Origin: Tissierella sp.
GTDB lineage: Bacteria; Bacillota; Clostridia; Tissierellales; Tissierellaceae
Assembly (NCBI RefSeq): GCF_031460495.1
Contig: NZ_JAVKTS010000003.1
Coordinates: 496,001-560,000, forward strand
DNA: 64,000 nucleotides
Reading direction: 5' to 3'
Below, in pieces: positions 29,603 to 39,622 of this stretch. The notes under the pieces are model-generated. The model searched no databases. It was not told the origin of the DNA and saw only the letters and a list, made by a program, of their open reading frames with translations. A program made the position numbers and the translations under genes. How positions within the stretch are numbered: the first letter of the stretch is position 1; each line of letters opens with the position of its first letter.

Positions 29603-29701
29603 GTTTTTATGTTGAATTTTACTATTTTATGCATTGGAATTAGCTAAAACTCTAAAATTTATAAACCAATTTCTCTTTTTTTGTAAAGAAAAAAGAAAAT
29701 C

Positions 29702-29719
29702 TGTAGATATTTTTCTACA
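29702..29719. promoter_or_regulatory. Palindromic upstream activator site (candidate)
   Basis: TGTAGA-N6-TCTACA is a perfect inverted repeat exactly 100 bp upstream of the sigma-54 promoter. Further partial palindromes, GATACTTGTATC (29739-29750) and TGTAT-N8-ATACA (about 29775-29792), lie between it and the activator gene. They are likely binding sites for the activator encoded next door. Confidence 0.55.
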
Positions 29720-29801
29720 CAATAATTGCTTTTCCTAAGATACTTGTATCAAATTATCTACATTTATCCATGTTTTGTATACGATTGGATACACAAATGG
29801 T

Positions 29802-31184
29802 TTAATCTTTCATTTCATACTTTTCAAGTTTCTTATATAATGCGGTCCGATGAATCCCTAATTTTTCTGCTGCCAACGATTTATTTCCCTTTGCTAATAT
29901 TATAGCTTGTCTTATAACCTCTATTTCGGCGTCACGAACAGCATCCTTTAGCAAAGGTATTTCTTCTATGGCAGTCGTAGTGTAATTCTTATGTTTTACA
30001 AGTCTTTCAGGCAAATGTTCAGGTAATATAAACCTACTTGATGATAGATTTATTGCTCTTTCTAATACATTTCTTAGTTCTCTTGCATTCCCTGGCCAAT
30101 TATAGGATTTTAATATTTTAAGAGCGCTGGAAGTAAGTTCCTTTTCTCCTACATTCATCTCTTTAACTAAATATCCTAGAAGATTATCAGCTAAGGGATC
30201 TATATCTTCCAATCTATCTCTAAGGGGTGGAATTTCTATTGATACCACATTCAACCTATAATATAAATCTTCCCTAAACTTACCTGCTTTTATTTGTTCC
30301 TCAATATTCTCATTGGTGGCTGCAATAATCCTAGCATCCAATCCAATCTTTTTATTTCCACCTATTCGCTCAAATTCCTTAGCTTCTAAAACCCTCAAAA
30401 GCTTAGCTTGCATATCCAATGGCATGGTTCCAATCTCATCTAAAAAAATTGTCCCTCCTGAAGCGATTTCAAACTTGCCTTGCTTACCTTCCTTCTTAGC
30501 CCCTGTAAATGCACCACTATCATATCCAAAAAGTTCAGATTCCAACAAATCCCTAGGAATTGCAGCGCAATTTATGGGAATAAAACCTCCACCCTTTCTA
30601 TAGCTAGCCCTATGAATGGCATGGGCAAAGAGTTCCTTTCCAGTACCAGATTCACCTGTTATGAGGACAGTAGAATTTGTTTCCGCTGCCATTCGCCCTA
30701 CCTTTTTCAGATAGTTCATTTTGGGATTTACTGTAATAATCCTATCAAAAGAATATTTACTTCCCTCAATCCTTTCGATTTCTCCCTTATATTTATTTAT
30801 CTTAGATTGTAAATCAAGGAGTTGATGGGCTAATTCCTTTACTTCACTTATATCCTTAAAAAGCACTGTACCAACTGCTCCAATGATTTTGTCTCCCTTA
30901 ATTATAGGGATACGGTTAGTAATCATATCGTGCCCTTGGATTCTTTGGACATCTCTAAGTTCTTTTACCCCTGTATTAACTACGATATGCATACGGGTAT
31001 TTTCGATAATATCTTCAACATGCTTCCCTATTGCATCTTCTTCTTTTATTCCCATAAGCTTTTCATAATTCATCTTTACAATTCTACCTTGAGGGTCAAC
31101 TAATACATACCCTTCATATGCATAGTTTAAAACATCCTCAATCATATCAATGCTATCCCTAAGCTCAGTTAATATATCTACCAC
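29802..31184 (-). CDS. PAS-domain sigma-54-dependent transcriptional activator
   Basis: The 460-residue protein has an N-terminal PAS sensor (about 15-115), a short coiled coil, an AAA+ domain (about 145-385) and a Fis-type helix-turn-helix (about 428-458, NKSLAAEKLGIHRTALYKKL). Walker A is GESGTGKE at 177-184, the sigma-54 contact loop GAFTGA is at 224-229 and Walker B is GGTIFLDEIG. There is no receiver domain, so it senses a signal directly rather than by phosphorylation. It probably activates the adjacent thiolase operon. Confidence 0.93.
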   Translation of the reverse strand: MVDILTELRDSIDMIEDVLNYAYEGYVLVDPQGRIVKMNYEKLMGIKEEDAIGKHVEDIIENTRMHIVVNTGVKELRDVQRIQGHDMITNRIPIIKGDKIIGAVGTVLFKDISEVKELAHQLLDLQSKINKYKGEIERIEGSKYSFDRIITVNPKMNYLKKVGRMAAETNSTVLITGESGTGKELFAHAIHRASYRKGGGFIPINCAAIPRDLLESELFGYDSGAFTGAKKEGKQGKFEIASGGTIFLDEIGTMPLDMQAKLLRVLEAKEFERIGGNKKIGLDARIIAATNENIEEQIKAGKFREDLYYRLNVVSIEIPPLRDRLEDIDPLADNLLGYLVKEMNVGEKELTSSALKILKSYNWPGNARELRNVLERAINLSSSRFILPEHLPERLVKHKNYTTTAIEEIPLLKDAVRDAEIEVIRQAIILAKGNKSLAAEKLGIHRTALYKKLEKYEMKD

Positions 31185-31205
31185 AAAATCACCCCCTGAA
31201 AGATA

Positions 31206-31274
31206 GTCAATAGTGAAGAACTAATAACTAATAGTTAAAAGATTTTAATATATTCACTATTCACTATTTGTTAT
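31206..31274. repeat. Period-7 intergenic repeat pair
   Basis: A left arm (AATAGTGAAGAACTAATAACTAA is its type, built of seven-base units) faces an inverse right arm (TTCACTATTCACTATT). The right arm runs into the wecB gene and provides its stop codon. Confidence 0.65.
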
Positions 31275-32370
31275 TCAATAATATATCAACTATTCTCTCA
31301 CTTGCCTTTCCATCTCCATATGGATTTACTGCATTGGCCATTTTATTATATTCATCTTTATTGGATAGTAGAAGGTCAAGCTCATTAAATACATCATTAT
31401 ATTTAGTACCTACTAATTTTGCTGTTCCTGCTTCTATTCCTTCTGGTCTTTCAGTTTCTTCTCTCACTACAAGTACAGGCTTGCCAAAGGTTGGTCCTTC
31501 TTCTTGAAGTCCTCCTGAATCTGTAACTATTAAATTTACCTTTGCCATAAGGTTTTCCATAGACTCATAATCTAAAGGCTCTATTAAATGTATTCTCTGA
31601 TTATTAGATAAAATTGAATAAGCTATTTCCCTTACCTTAGGATTTAAATGCATTGGGAAAACTAATTCTACATCTTCATATTTTTCTATAATATCTCTTA
31701 TGGCAGTAAATATATCTTCCATAGGTTCGCCAATGTTTTCACTCCTATGGGCTGTCATTAAAATCACTCTTTTATTTTCATAATCAAGACTATTTAATAA
31801 ATCCAGCTCAAATATGTAATCATCTTTAATAACATACTTCAAAGCATCTATTACTGTATTGCCTGTAATAAAAATTTTGTCATCTGGATAATCTTCTTTC
31901 AATAAGTTTTGTCTATTTCTTTCTGTTGGTGCAAAATGATAAGCTGTAATTATGCCAGTTAGTTTCCTATTAGCTTCCTCAGGATATGGGGAATATAGGT
32001 TTCCACTACGAAGTCCTGCCTCTACATGGCCAATCTTTACTCTTTGATAAAAGGCTGCCAAAGCTCCTGCAAATACAGTCGTAGTATCTCCTTGAACTAA
32101 AAGTACATCAGGCCTCTCCTTTATGATTACCTCTTCAAGCCCCTTTAATGCTCTAGTTGTAATTTCAGTAAGAGTTTGCCCAGGTTTAAATATATTTAAA
32201 TCATAATCAGGCTCAATATTAAATATTCTTAGAACTTGATCTAACATTTCCCTATGTTGGCCAGTAATACATATAACAGATTCAATACCTTCTCTTTTTT
32301 CCAATTCTTTCACTATTGGAGCCATTTTAATCCCTTCTGGCCTAGTCCCAAACACAGTCATAATCTTCAT
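31264..32370 (-). CDS. wecB: UDP-N-acetylglucosamine 2-epimerase (non-hydrolysing)
   Basis: The start at 32370 follows GGAGGGG and gives 368 residues beginning MKIMTVFGTRPEGIKMAP. Other signatures are GHVEAGLRSG, TAHRSENIG and TDSGGLQEEGP. The enzyme makes UDP-ManNAc for wall-linked polymers. It lies just after tagO, which loads GlcNAc-1-P on the lipid carrier, so the pair supplies teichoic-acid-like or capsule linkage units. The final Asn-Asn-Lys and stop fall in a period-7 repeat arm. Confidence 0.94.
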   Translation of the reverse strand: MKIMTVFGTRPEGIKMAPIVKELEKREGIESVICITGQHREMLDQVLRIFNIEPDYDLNIFKPGQTLTEITTRALKGLEEVIIKERPDVLLVQGDTTTVFAGALAAFYQRVKIGHVEAGLRSGNLYSPYPEEANRKLTGIITAYHFAPTERNRQNLLKEDYPDDKIFITGNTVIDALKYVIKDDYIFELDLLNSLDYENKRVILMTAHRSENIGEPMEDIFTAIRDIIEKYEDVELVFPMHLNPKVREIAYSILSNNQRIHLIEPLDYESMENLMAKVNLIVTDSGGLQEEGPTFGKPVLVVREETERPEGIEAGTAKLVGTKYNDVFNELDLLLSNKDEYNKMANAVNPYGDGKASERIVDILLNNK

Positions 32371-32391
32371 AAAATCCCCTCCATTTATTTT

Positions 32392-32422
32392 TTGACACAA
32401 TGGGACCGTCCCCTTGTGTCAA
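32392..32422. repeat. Palindrome TTGACACAA...TTGTGTCAA with GGGACCGTCCC core
   Basis: A perfect 9-bp outer stem encloses a second perfect palindrome GGGAC-C-GTCCC. A related hairpin GGGACAG/CTGTCCC follows at 32442-32460. Both lie in the gap between tagO and wecB. They look like REP-type elements and may also act as RNA hairpins. Confidence 0.75.
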
Positions 32423-32467
32423 CTGTTTAGTTTAAAAAAATGGGACAGTAATCCTGTCCCTTTGTCC

Positions 32468-33490
32468 CTATTTCTTTTCAAATAAGCCTATTTTTAGTGC
32501 TATAAGTACTGTGATTACAAACATTGCAACAGATAAATATACTGCCTGTCTACTATTTGCTCTAGATACTAAGATGGCAAATGCTCCAAATATACCCGAT
32601 ATACCATAAAGTATCAATACGGATTTTCTTTGAGAAAAGCCTCTATTTAGCAGTCTATGATGTAAATGTCCCTTATCTGCAGCTGCTATGGATTGTCCAT
32701 TTAGAAGTCTTCTAAATATTGCAAAGGTAGTATCAAATATAGGTACTCCCAATATTAATATTGGAGCAATTACAGCAATTGTAGCTACACTCTTCATTAC
32801 ACCTTCTATAGATATGGCTGCCAGCATAAACCCTAGGAACATAGCTCCTGTATCTCCCATGAAAATTTTAGCTGGATTAAAGTTAAATGGAAGGAATCCT
32901 AAGCAAGCTCCTGCTAAAGCAGCAGACATGATGACAACGCTAGAATATCCAAAGGTGTGTGCTACTATCATGAGAGATATACTGGATATCATTGCAACTC
33001 CACAAGACAATCCATCTAACCCATCTATAAAGTTCAATGTATTTGTGATACCTACAACCCAAAACAAAGTAATAGGTATTGATAACCAATTTAAAAATAA
33101 TAGAGAGCTATCTTTGGAAAATGGGTTTGTAACAAAATCAATTTTAACATCTCCCAATATAAGTATGACTCCTGCTAAAATTTGAAATGCCATTTTAGCT
33201 TTTGGATTTAATTCCCTAATGTCATCTATGATTCCACCCATTACAATTACAGTTGCCCCTATTAATATGGAAGTTGTCTCTTTATTCAATGGTAAAAATA
33301 CTAGAATAACAATAATTGCTGCAAAAAATATAGCTAATCCGCCTATTGATGGCATAGCAGTATTGTGTACTCTTCTATCATCCTTTGGCACATCAACTGC
33401 ACCAACTTTAAATGCTAATTTCCTTACAAATGGAGTTGCTAAAAATGAGATTACCATTCCTAGCAAAAATGGCATTATAAGACCTTCCAT
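32468..33490 (-). CDS. tagO: Undecaprenyl-phosphate GlcNAc-1-phosphate transferase
   Basis: The 340-residue protein has about ten to eleven membrane helices and the phosphosugar-transferase motifs VDVPKDDRRVH, GGIIDDI, NFIDGLDGLSCG and FMGDTGAMFLGF. It loads GlcNAc-1-P onto undecaprenyl phosphate to start teichoic acid or other wall-polymer synthesis. It is 16 bp after upp and precedes wecB. Confidence 0.94.
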   Translation of the reverse strand: MEGLIMPFLLGMVISFLATPFVRKLAFKVGAVDVPKDDRRVHNTAMPSIGGLAIFFAAIIVILVFLPLNKETTSILIGATVIVMGGIIDDIRELNPKAKMAFQILAGVILILGDVKIDFVTNPFSKDSSLLFLNWLSIPITLFWVVGITNTLNFIDGLDGLSCGVAMISSISLMIVAHTFGYSSVVIMSAALAGACLGFLPFNFNPAKIFMGDTGAMFLGFMLAAISIEGVMKSVATIAVIAPILILGVPIFDTTFAIFRRLLNGQSIAAADKGHLHHRLLNRGFSQRKSVLILYGISGIFGAFAILVSRANSRQAVYLSVAMFVITVLIALKIGLFEKK

Positions 33491-33506
33491 CTAAATATCT
33501 CTCCTT

Positions 33507-34163
<657 letters not shown>

Positions 34164-34191
34164 TTATTTTCCTCAAAGATTATATCATAGT

Positions 34192-34629
34192 TTACCCTTC
34201 AATTTCACTAATTTTATTAACTCTTTTTTCATGTCTTCCTCCAGCAAATTCAGAATTTAGCCATGTATCTACTATTTCAATAGCTAAATCCACTCCAATT
34301 ACCCTTGCTCCTAAGGCTAAAATATTTGCGTTATTATGCTCTCTACTCATTCTAGCAGAATAAGTATCCCCACATAATGCACATCTAATCCCTTTCATCT
34401 TATTGCAAGCTATGGATATTCCAATACCTGTACCACAGATAACAATAGCTCTATCTACTTCTCCACTAATGACAGCTTCTGCTACCTTCTTGCCATAATC
34501 TGGATAATCTACTGATTCAAGGGAATCAGTTCCATAATCTATATATGCAATTCCCTTTTTATCTAAATACTCCTTAATATATTCCTTAAGCTGAAAACCA
34601 CCATGATCACTACCTATACCAATTTTCAT
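34192..34629 (-). CDS. rpiB: Ribose-5-phosphate isomerase B
   Basis: The 145-residue enzyme has GSDHGGFQLK, the catalytic Cys region VICGTGIGISIACNK and HNNANILALGARV. It interconverts ribose-5-P and ribulose-5-P. Its start overlaps the end of ywlE by 4 bp (ATGA). Confidence 0.96.
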   Translation of the reverse strand: MKIGIGSDHGGFQLKEYIKEYLDKKGIAYIDYGTDSLESVDYPDYGKKVAEAVISGEVDRAIVICGTGIGISIACNKMKGIRCALCGDTYSARMSREHNNANILALGARVIGVDLAIEIVDTWLNSEFAGGRHEKRVNKISEIEG

Positions 34630-35078
34630 TGTTTATCCCTCCTCAATATCTTAAACTGCATTATTGCCTCATAAATTTCATCCCTAGTCCTTTCATAATA
34701 TGCCAAATTTCTTCCAAAGGGATCCGCTACATCTTTTTCTTCTCCATAGGCATATTTTAATAAAGTAAATAGCTTATCCTTCGCTTGAGGATAATTCGAT
34801 AGTATAAATTCCTTGTGAGATTGAGACAAAGTCAAAATCAAATCAGATTCATCAACCAAATCCCTATGGAGTTGTGAAGCTTTATGTTTAGATATGTCTA
34901 TTTTAATCTTTTTCATAGCTTCTATTGAATTTGGAGATGCCTGGGAACCATCATATGCTGAAATTCCTACAGAGTCCACATCTATATCCAGTCCCTTTTC
35001 CTTAGCAATGGATTTTAAAATACCTTCTGCCATGGGGCTTCTACAAGTGTTTCCTGTGCAAACAAATAATACTTTCAT
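34626..35078 (-). CDS. ywlE: Low-molecular-weight protein (arginine/tyrosine) phosphatase
   Basis: The 150-residue protein begins with the P-loop CTGNTCRS (Cys7, Arg13) and has the general-acid loop ADPFG. Thr11 in the P-loop is the feature that, in YwlE, favours phosphoarginine over phosphotyrosine, so arginine phosphatase activity is likely. The tsaC-ywlE-rpiB order is the Bacillus one. Confidence 0.92.
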   Translation of the reverse strand: MKVLFVCTGNTCRSPMAEGILKSIAKEKGLDIDVDSVGISAYDGSQASPNSIEAMKKIKIDISKHKASQLHRDLVDESDLILTLSQSHKEFILSNYPQAKDKLFTLLKYAYGEEKDVADPFGRNLAYYERTRDEIYEAIMQFKILRRDKQ

Positions 35079-35091
35079 CTACTTCTCTCCT

Positions 35092-36153
35092 TTAGACCTT
35101 GATTATCTTCCCTGATGCTGCTTTCATCATCCTATTCATTATGGCTATACCAATATGAGATAATTCTACTCCTTCAGCTAAGATAATATCCACATTAGCT
35201 TCATCAAATAACCTTATTGTATTGAATAAATTGTGAGCAATAGTATTTATATCTTCTCTACTACCCATGGATATATTTACAGTTTCTTTAGCATATTCCT
35301 CATAATATTTCTTTGTTTCATCTGTACACATTATTCCTACAGTTTTTCCTTGAATCTTGTATTCCTTAGCATATGCAATAATTCCTTGGGTAATCCCTGC
35401 AAGATCTCCACTAAAAAGTACCATATCTGATTTCGGTGCATAATGTCTGTACTTTTGACCAGGAGACTTTGGAATAATATTATCATCTGACTTTATTATA
35501 CTAGAATCTATAGATATATTGGGAATTATTTTTCTTAAACTTTCCTCTGTTACTCCACCTGGTCGAAGAATCATAGGTAAATCACTTGATAAATCCAATA
35601 CAGTGGATTCTAAGCCTATGCCTGTATCTCCACCGTCAATTATCATATCAACTTTCCCCCACAAATCCTCTACCACATGCTTGGCAGATGTAGGACTTGG
35701 CCTTCCAGAAGTATTGGCAGAAGGTGCAGCTATGGGGACATTAGACAATTTAATTAAATCCAAGGCTATATTGTTTTCAGGCATACGAACACCTACAGTA
35801 TCAAGACCTGCTGTAGTTATATCTAAGACCTTATTAGATTTTTTTAGGAGTATAGTCAGTGGTCCTGGCCAAAACTCTTCCATACATCTTTTAGCTATGT
35901 CTGGAATATACTCTACTAATTCCCTTACTTGATCAATTGAATAAACATGAAGGATCAAGGGATTGTCTTCAGGTCTACCCTTTGCAGCAAATATTTTCTT
36001 TACTCCATTTTCATCAAGTCCATTGGCACCTAGACCGTATACTGTTTCAGTAGGAAATGCAACTATTCCACTATTTTTTATAATACTTGCAGCTTCTTTC
36101 ATTAAACTAATATCTATATTTTCCTTATCTATTTTTAATATCCTAGTTTCCAT
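35092..36153 (-). CDS. tsaC: L-threonylcarbamoyladenylate synthase (Sua5 type)
   Basis: The 353-residue protein has the YrdC domain (about 15-205: GIVAFPTETVYGLGANG, KGRPEDNPLILH, APSANTSGRPSPTS) and the C-terminal Sua5 domain after SPGQKYRHYAPK. It makes threonylcarbamoyl-AMP from threonine, bicarbonate and ATP for the t6A modification of tRNAs reading ANN codons. It heads the ywlE-rpiB-upp cluster. Confidence 0.96.
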   Translation of the reverse strand: METRILKIDKENIDISLMKEAASIIKNSGIVAFPTETVYGLGANGLDENGVKKIFAAKGRPEDNPLILHVYSIDQVRELVEYIPDIAKRCMEEFWPGPLTILLKKSNKVLDITTAGLDTVGVRMPENNIALDLIKLSNVPIAAPSANTSGRPSPTSAKHVVEDLWGKVDMIIDGGDTGIGLESTVLDLSSDLPMILRPGGVTEESLRKIIPNISIDSSIIKSDDNIIPKSPGQKYRHYAPKSDMVLFSGDLAGITQGIIAYAKEYKIQGKTVGIMCTDETKKYYEEYAKETVNISMGSREDINTIAHNLFNTIRLFDEANVDIILAEGVELSHIGIAIMNRMMKAASGKIIKV

Positions 36154-36184
36154 TGATTACTCCTCTTTTATATCACTTTACATC

Positions 36185-36213
36185 ATTATATAGTATTACA
36201 ATTCAATTCACAA
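36185..36213 (-). promoter_or_regulatory. Promoter for tsaC and downstream genes
   Basis: On the minus strand TTGTGA (36208-36213) and TATAAT (36185-36190) are 17 bp apart, 32 bp from the tsaC start. The -35 box lies in a period-7 intergenic repeat (36194-36232). Confidence 0.6.
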
Positions 36214-36275
36214 TTCATAATTCATAATTAATATTTTTCTTAGGCATTGCATACTTATAGATGGGAGGGATGAAA

Positions 36276-36983
36276 ATGAATCCGTGGATTGTTGGAGTTG
36301 TTGGTCTTATAATAGGAATTGTTGGCATTAGTATAGGAAGTATGATTGGTATTTCAATCAAAAAAACAGATTTTGTTTTAAGTGTTTTATTCGGATTAAG
36401 CGGTGGTTTTATGATGTTTATAGTGAGCTTCCATCTATTTCCTGAAGCTTTCTATCTTGGTGGTACTCTTACAGTAATCACAGGAGTAACCATAGGTATC
36501 TTGCTAATTATTATATTAGAAGTATTATTTGAAAAGATACAATCTTTTATTCCAATGAAATCCAGCATAATTATTGGACTAAGCATAGCTATACATAGTA
36601 TACCTGAAGGCCTGGCACTTGGGTCATCCATTACCACTGCATCTGACTTTAGTATAGTTTTAGCCATGGCACTACTAATGCACAATATTCCAGAAGGAAT
36701 TGTACTATCTGTACCTTTAAGTATGAATAAGGTTAAATCATGGAAGATAATTTTACTTAGTACATTAATTGGCATTCCCACAGGAATAGGGGCATATTTG
36801 GGAGCAAGTCTTGGTTCTCTATCAAATTCCATAATCCCTATATCCCTTGCCATTGCAGGAGGAATCATGCTCTACATAGTCTGTGATGAGCTAATACCAA
36901 CAGGAAAAACCCTCCACAAAGGAAGGGCTTCAAGTATCGCAACTATTATTGGATTTATATTAGGTATTATTGTATATTTTTAG
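36276..36983 (+). CDS. ZIP family metal transporter
   Basis: The start at 36276 is chosen because GGGAGG lies 7 bp upstream; two earlier in-frame ATG codons overlap that site. The 235-residue protein has seven to eight membrane helices and the ZIP motifs HSIPEGLALGSS (helix 4) and HNIPEGIVLSVPL (helix 5), whose His and Glu bind metal. It should import a divalent cation such as zinc or iron. It stands alone on the plus strand, convergent with the DUF2383 gene. Confidence 0.93.
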   Translation: MNPWIVGVVGLIIGIVGISIGSMIGISIKKTDFVLSVLFGLSGGFMMFIVSFHLFPEAFYLGGTLTVITGVTIGILLIIILEVLFEKIQSFIPMKSSIIIGLSIAIHSIPEGLALGSSITTASDFSIVLAMALLMHNIPEGIVLSVPLSMNKVKSWKIILLSTLIGIPTGIGAYLGASLGSLSNSIIPISLAIAGGIMLYIVCDELIPTGKTLHKGRASSIATIIGFILGIIVYF

Positions 36984-37013
36984 TGGGACACTACTCCTGT
37001 CCCTCTGTCCCAC
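36983..37013. repeat. GTGGGACA/TGTCCCAC palindrome
   Basis: A perfect 8-bp stem with an internal GGGACA...TGTCCC pairing lies exactly between two convergent genes and touches the ZIP stop codon. It resembles the hairpins at 32392-32460 and may serve as terminator for both sides. Confidence 0.7.
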
Positions 37014-37448
37014 TTATGATAATAAACCTTTCAGCTTATGAATGGATTGTCTATCCTTTTCCAATATTTCACCTGCTAGATCTCTAGATTTTTCATCTAA
37101 TTTTCCTCTTAATATTTCTTCTGCCATATTAATCCCCTTTGTCTCCCCTTCTAAAGCCTTCTCAATAACTTCATTAACATCTACTTCTGAGCCTAATTCC
37201 ATATTTAACTTCATTTCTCCCATTTTTCCCTTCATGAAAGTATTTTCATTTGGTTTCCCATCAATATTTTGTATATGATTGGCTAGGGTCTCAATATTGT
37301 CTCTATGCTGACTTTGAATATTTTTTAAATTATCTTTAATATCCCCATCTTCTATTCTGGATATAAATGTGTTAAAGCTCTCTACTGCCATATACTCCCC
37401 TTGCAACAAGTCATTAAGTGCCTTTATACTTTCTTTGTTTTGTTCCAA
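37014..37448 (-). CDS. DUF2383 family ferritin-like four-helix protein
   Basis: The 144-residue helical protein has EYMAVESFNTFI in helix 1, HRDNIETLANHI in helix 2 and a Glu-rich helix EGETKGINMAEEIL, matching the PA2169/DUF2383 ferritin-like pattern. Function is unknown in this family; Glu/His residues suggest a possible metal site. It faces the ZIP transporter. No signal peptide. Confidence 0.75.
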   Translation of the reverse strand: MEQNKESIKALNDLLQGEYMAVESFNTFISRIEDGDIKDNLKNIQSQHRDNIETLANHIQNIDGKPNENTFMKGKMGEMKLNMELGSEVDVNEVIEKALEGETKGINMAEEILRGKLDEKSRDLAGEILEKDRQSIHKLKGLLS

Positions 37449-37545
37449 TTCATTTCCTCCTTGGTGAGACTTTTTTATCTATTCTATCTTCCCACTAATT
37501 TAGAAATTTATTCTGGTAATTCTGGCACTAATCCTATTATCCTAC

Positions 37546-38343
37546 TTACGCCCATTTGCTAAAACCATGGGATAAATAAAAACCTATTAGGAATATGACC
37601 ATACTTAGTAAATATTCTAAGGTAAATTCAATCTGTGGTAATATAGTGATTATTGAGCCTCCTACAAAACCTAAAATAGCGTAATATGTATATCCATAAA
37701 TCTTCTTGAACAAAAAATTAATTATCCTTGCAAATAATAAAATAGAAAGGACAAATCCGATCCCCATAGGTATAAGTATGATTAAATCTATATTTGCAAT
37801 TCCATCAAGAACTATTTCATATGCGCCTATATACATTAAAATAAATGAAGAGCTAATACCGGGTATAATAGTTCCAAATCCTATAATTACACCATAAATA
37901 ATCAGGGCAAACAAGCTAGTATTGTCCACTGGAATGATATTTGAAGAACTATTTCTCCATATTGAAAATAAAGATGTTATACTAAATGCAATTAAACAAG
38001 GAAGAAGAAATTGTTTTTTAAATCCATCTCTATTAGCTTCCTTAATTACAGAAGGAAGTGCTCCTAGCATAAGTCCAATGAAGAGAAATTTAACTTGTGG
38101 CTCATGTTGCTCAAATAGATATTTCATAATATTACTAAAGCCTAAAATTCCTACACAAGCCCCTAGACCTAGAGGAAGTAATATAAATACTTTTTTCTTG
38201 AAATTCTTGAAAACATTTGCAATAGCATCAGTAATCTTGTCATAGACTCCAAACATTACAGCAAATGCGCCTCCACTAACACCAGGAGCAATGGCCCCTA
38301 TTCCAATTATAATTCCTTTTATAAAATCCTTAAAAAAATCCAT
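37546..38343 (-). CDS. DUF368 membrane protein (PopT-type undecaprenyl phosphate transporter)
   Basis: The 265-residue protein has about eight membrane helices and two inverted-looking family motifs, GIGAIAPGVSGGAFAVMFGVYD and GFGTIIPGISSSFILMYIGAYE (shown here as conserved APGVSGG and IPGISSS cores). DUF368 proteins have been implicated in returning undecaprenyl phosphate to the inner membrane face. It is not in an operon with wall genes here: prfA lies upstream on the same strand behind a terminator. Confidence 0.9.
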   Translation of the reverse strand: MDFFKDFIKGIIIGIGAIAPGVSGGAFAVMFGVYDKITDAIANVFKNFKKKVFILLPLGLGACVGILGFSNIMKYLFEQHEPQVKFLFIGLMLGALPSVIKEANRDGFKKQFLLPCLIAFSITSLFSIWRNSSSNIIPVDNTSLFALIIYGVIIGFGTIIPGISSSFILMYIGAYEIVLDGIANIDLIILIPMGIGFVLSILLFARIINFLFKKIYGYTYYAILGFVGGSIITILPQIEFTLEYLLSMVIFLIGFYLSHGFSKWA

Positions 38344-38450
38344 AATATCAACTCACTTTATATCCACAGCATTTTTGGCTACGGATTTTAAATTTATAAT
38401 TTATTTTAAATTATAACACTAGTATGTAGTTGCTTCAAGAAATCATTAAA

Positions 38451-38482
38451 ACAAAAACTCCAGATTGCTCTGGAGTTTTTGT
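38451..38482 (-). terminator. Terminator of prfA
   Basis: A perfect 14-bp stem ACAAAAACTCCAGA/TCTGGAGTTTTTGT with a 4-nt loop lies 16 bp beyond the prfA stop. The T-rich 3' side provides the termination run. Confidence 0.92.
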
Positions 38483-38497
38483 TTTTACATATAAAAT

Positions 38498-39556
38498 TTA
38501 ACTTAATTTTTCAGCTTGATCTGAGGTAATTAGACCATCTATCATCTCATCTAAATCCCCATCTACAAAAGCATCTAATTTATATAAGGTTAAATTGATT
38601 CTGTGATCTGTTACTCTTCCCTGTGGGAAGTTGTAAGTTCTAATTCTTTCTGATCTGTCTCCAGTACCTACTTGGCCTTTTCTTTCTTCTGCTATTTCAG
38701 CTGCTTGGTCAGTTAGCATTTGATCATATATTCTAGATTTTAATATTTTCATAGCTTTTTCTCTGTTTTTAATCTGAGATCTTTCATCTTGACATGCAAC
38801 TATTACTCCTGTTGGTATATGTGTGATTCTAACAGCAGAGTCAGTAGTATTTACGTGCTGACCACCTGCACCAGAGGACCTATAGATATCTATTTTTAAA
38901 TCACTTTCATTAATCTCTATATCTACATCTTCTGCTTCTGGTAATACCGCCACAGTAGATGTAGAAGTATGAATTCTACCACTGGATTCAGTTTCTGGAA
39001 CCCTTTGAACTCTGTGTACACCAGATTCATATTTTAATCTACTATAAGCACCTTTACCCTTTATCATGAATATTACTTCTTTGAATCCACCAATTCCTAT
39101 TTCGTTGGTATTCATTATCTCAACTTTCCATCTATTTCTCTCAGCATATCTTGAATACATTCTAAATAGTACACCACAGAATAAAGCTGCCTCATCTCCA
39201 CCAGCTCCACCTCTTATTTCCACTATAACATTTTTATGATCATTAGGATCTGTTGGTATAAGCAGTACCCTTAGTTCCTCTTCTATAACTTCTAGAGCTG
39301 ATTCAAGTTCTTTTATTTCTTCCTTGACCATTTCCTTCATTTCATCATCTAGTTTTTCCCTTAGCATTTCTTTAGCTTCTTCAAGACCTGTTCTAGTCTC
39401 CACATATTCCCTATACTTAAATACCAAAGGCTCTATATCAGAATGTTCTTTCATGACCTTTTGAAATAGTAGTCTGTCATTTATTACTTCCATATCCATT
39501 GCTTTTTCGCCTAACTCCACATATCTTTCTTCAATAGCGGCTAATTTATCTAACAT
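38498..39556 (-). CDS. prfA: Peptide chain release factor 1
   Basis: The start at 39556 follows GGAG by 9 bp and gives 352 residues; the open frame to 39571 has no ribosome site. The catalytic GGQ is in [15 protein letters not shown] and the stop-codon-recognition region precedes it. RF1 reads UAA and UAG. It lies in the same block as prmC, which methylates this GGQ glutamine, but two transporter genes separate them. Confidence 0.97.
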   Translation of the reverse strand: MLDKLAAIEERYVELGEKAMDMEVINDRLLFQKVMKEHSDIEPLVFKYREYVETRTGLEEAKEMLREKLDDEMKEMVKEEIKELESALEVIEEELRVLLIPTDPNDHKNVIVEIRGGAGGDEAALFCGVLFRMYSRYAERNRWKVEIMNTNEIGIGGFKEVIFMIKGKGAYSRLKYESGVHRVQRVPETESSGRIHTSTSTVAVLPEAEDVDIEINESDLKIDIYRSSGAGGQHVNTTDSAVRITHIPTGVIVACQDERSQIKNREKAMKILKSRIYDQMLTDQAAEIAEERKGQVGTGDRSERIRTYNFPQGRVTDHRINLTLYKLDAFVDGDLDEMIDGLITSDQAEKLS

Positions 39557-39622
39557 TTTTTCACTCTCCATTATTCAATTCACAATTCACAATTCATGGC
39601 TCACAATTCACAATGAAAAACC

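Noticed and set aside
32688-33185. Plus-strand 165-codon frame
   Set aside because: Shadow of tagO; no ribosome site and no domain.
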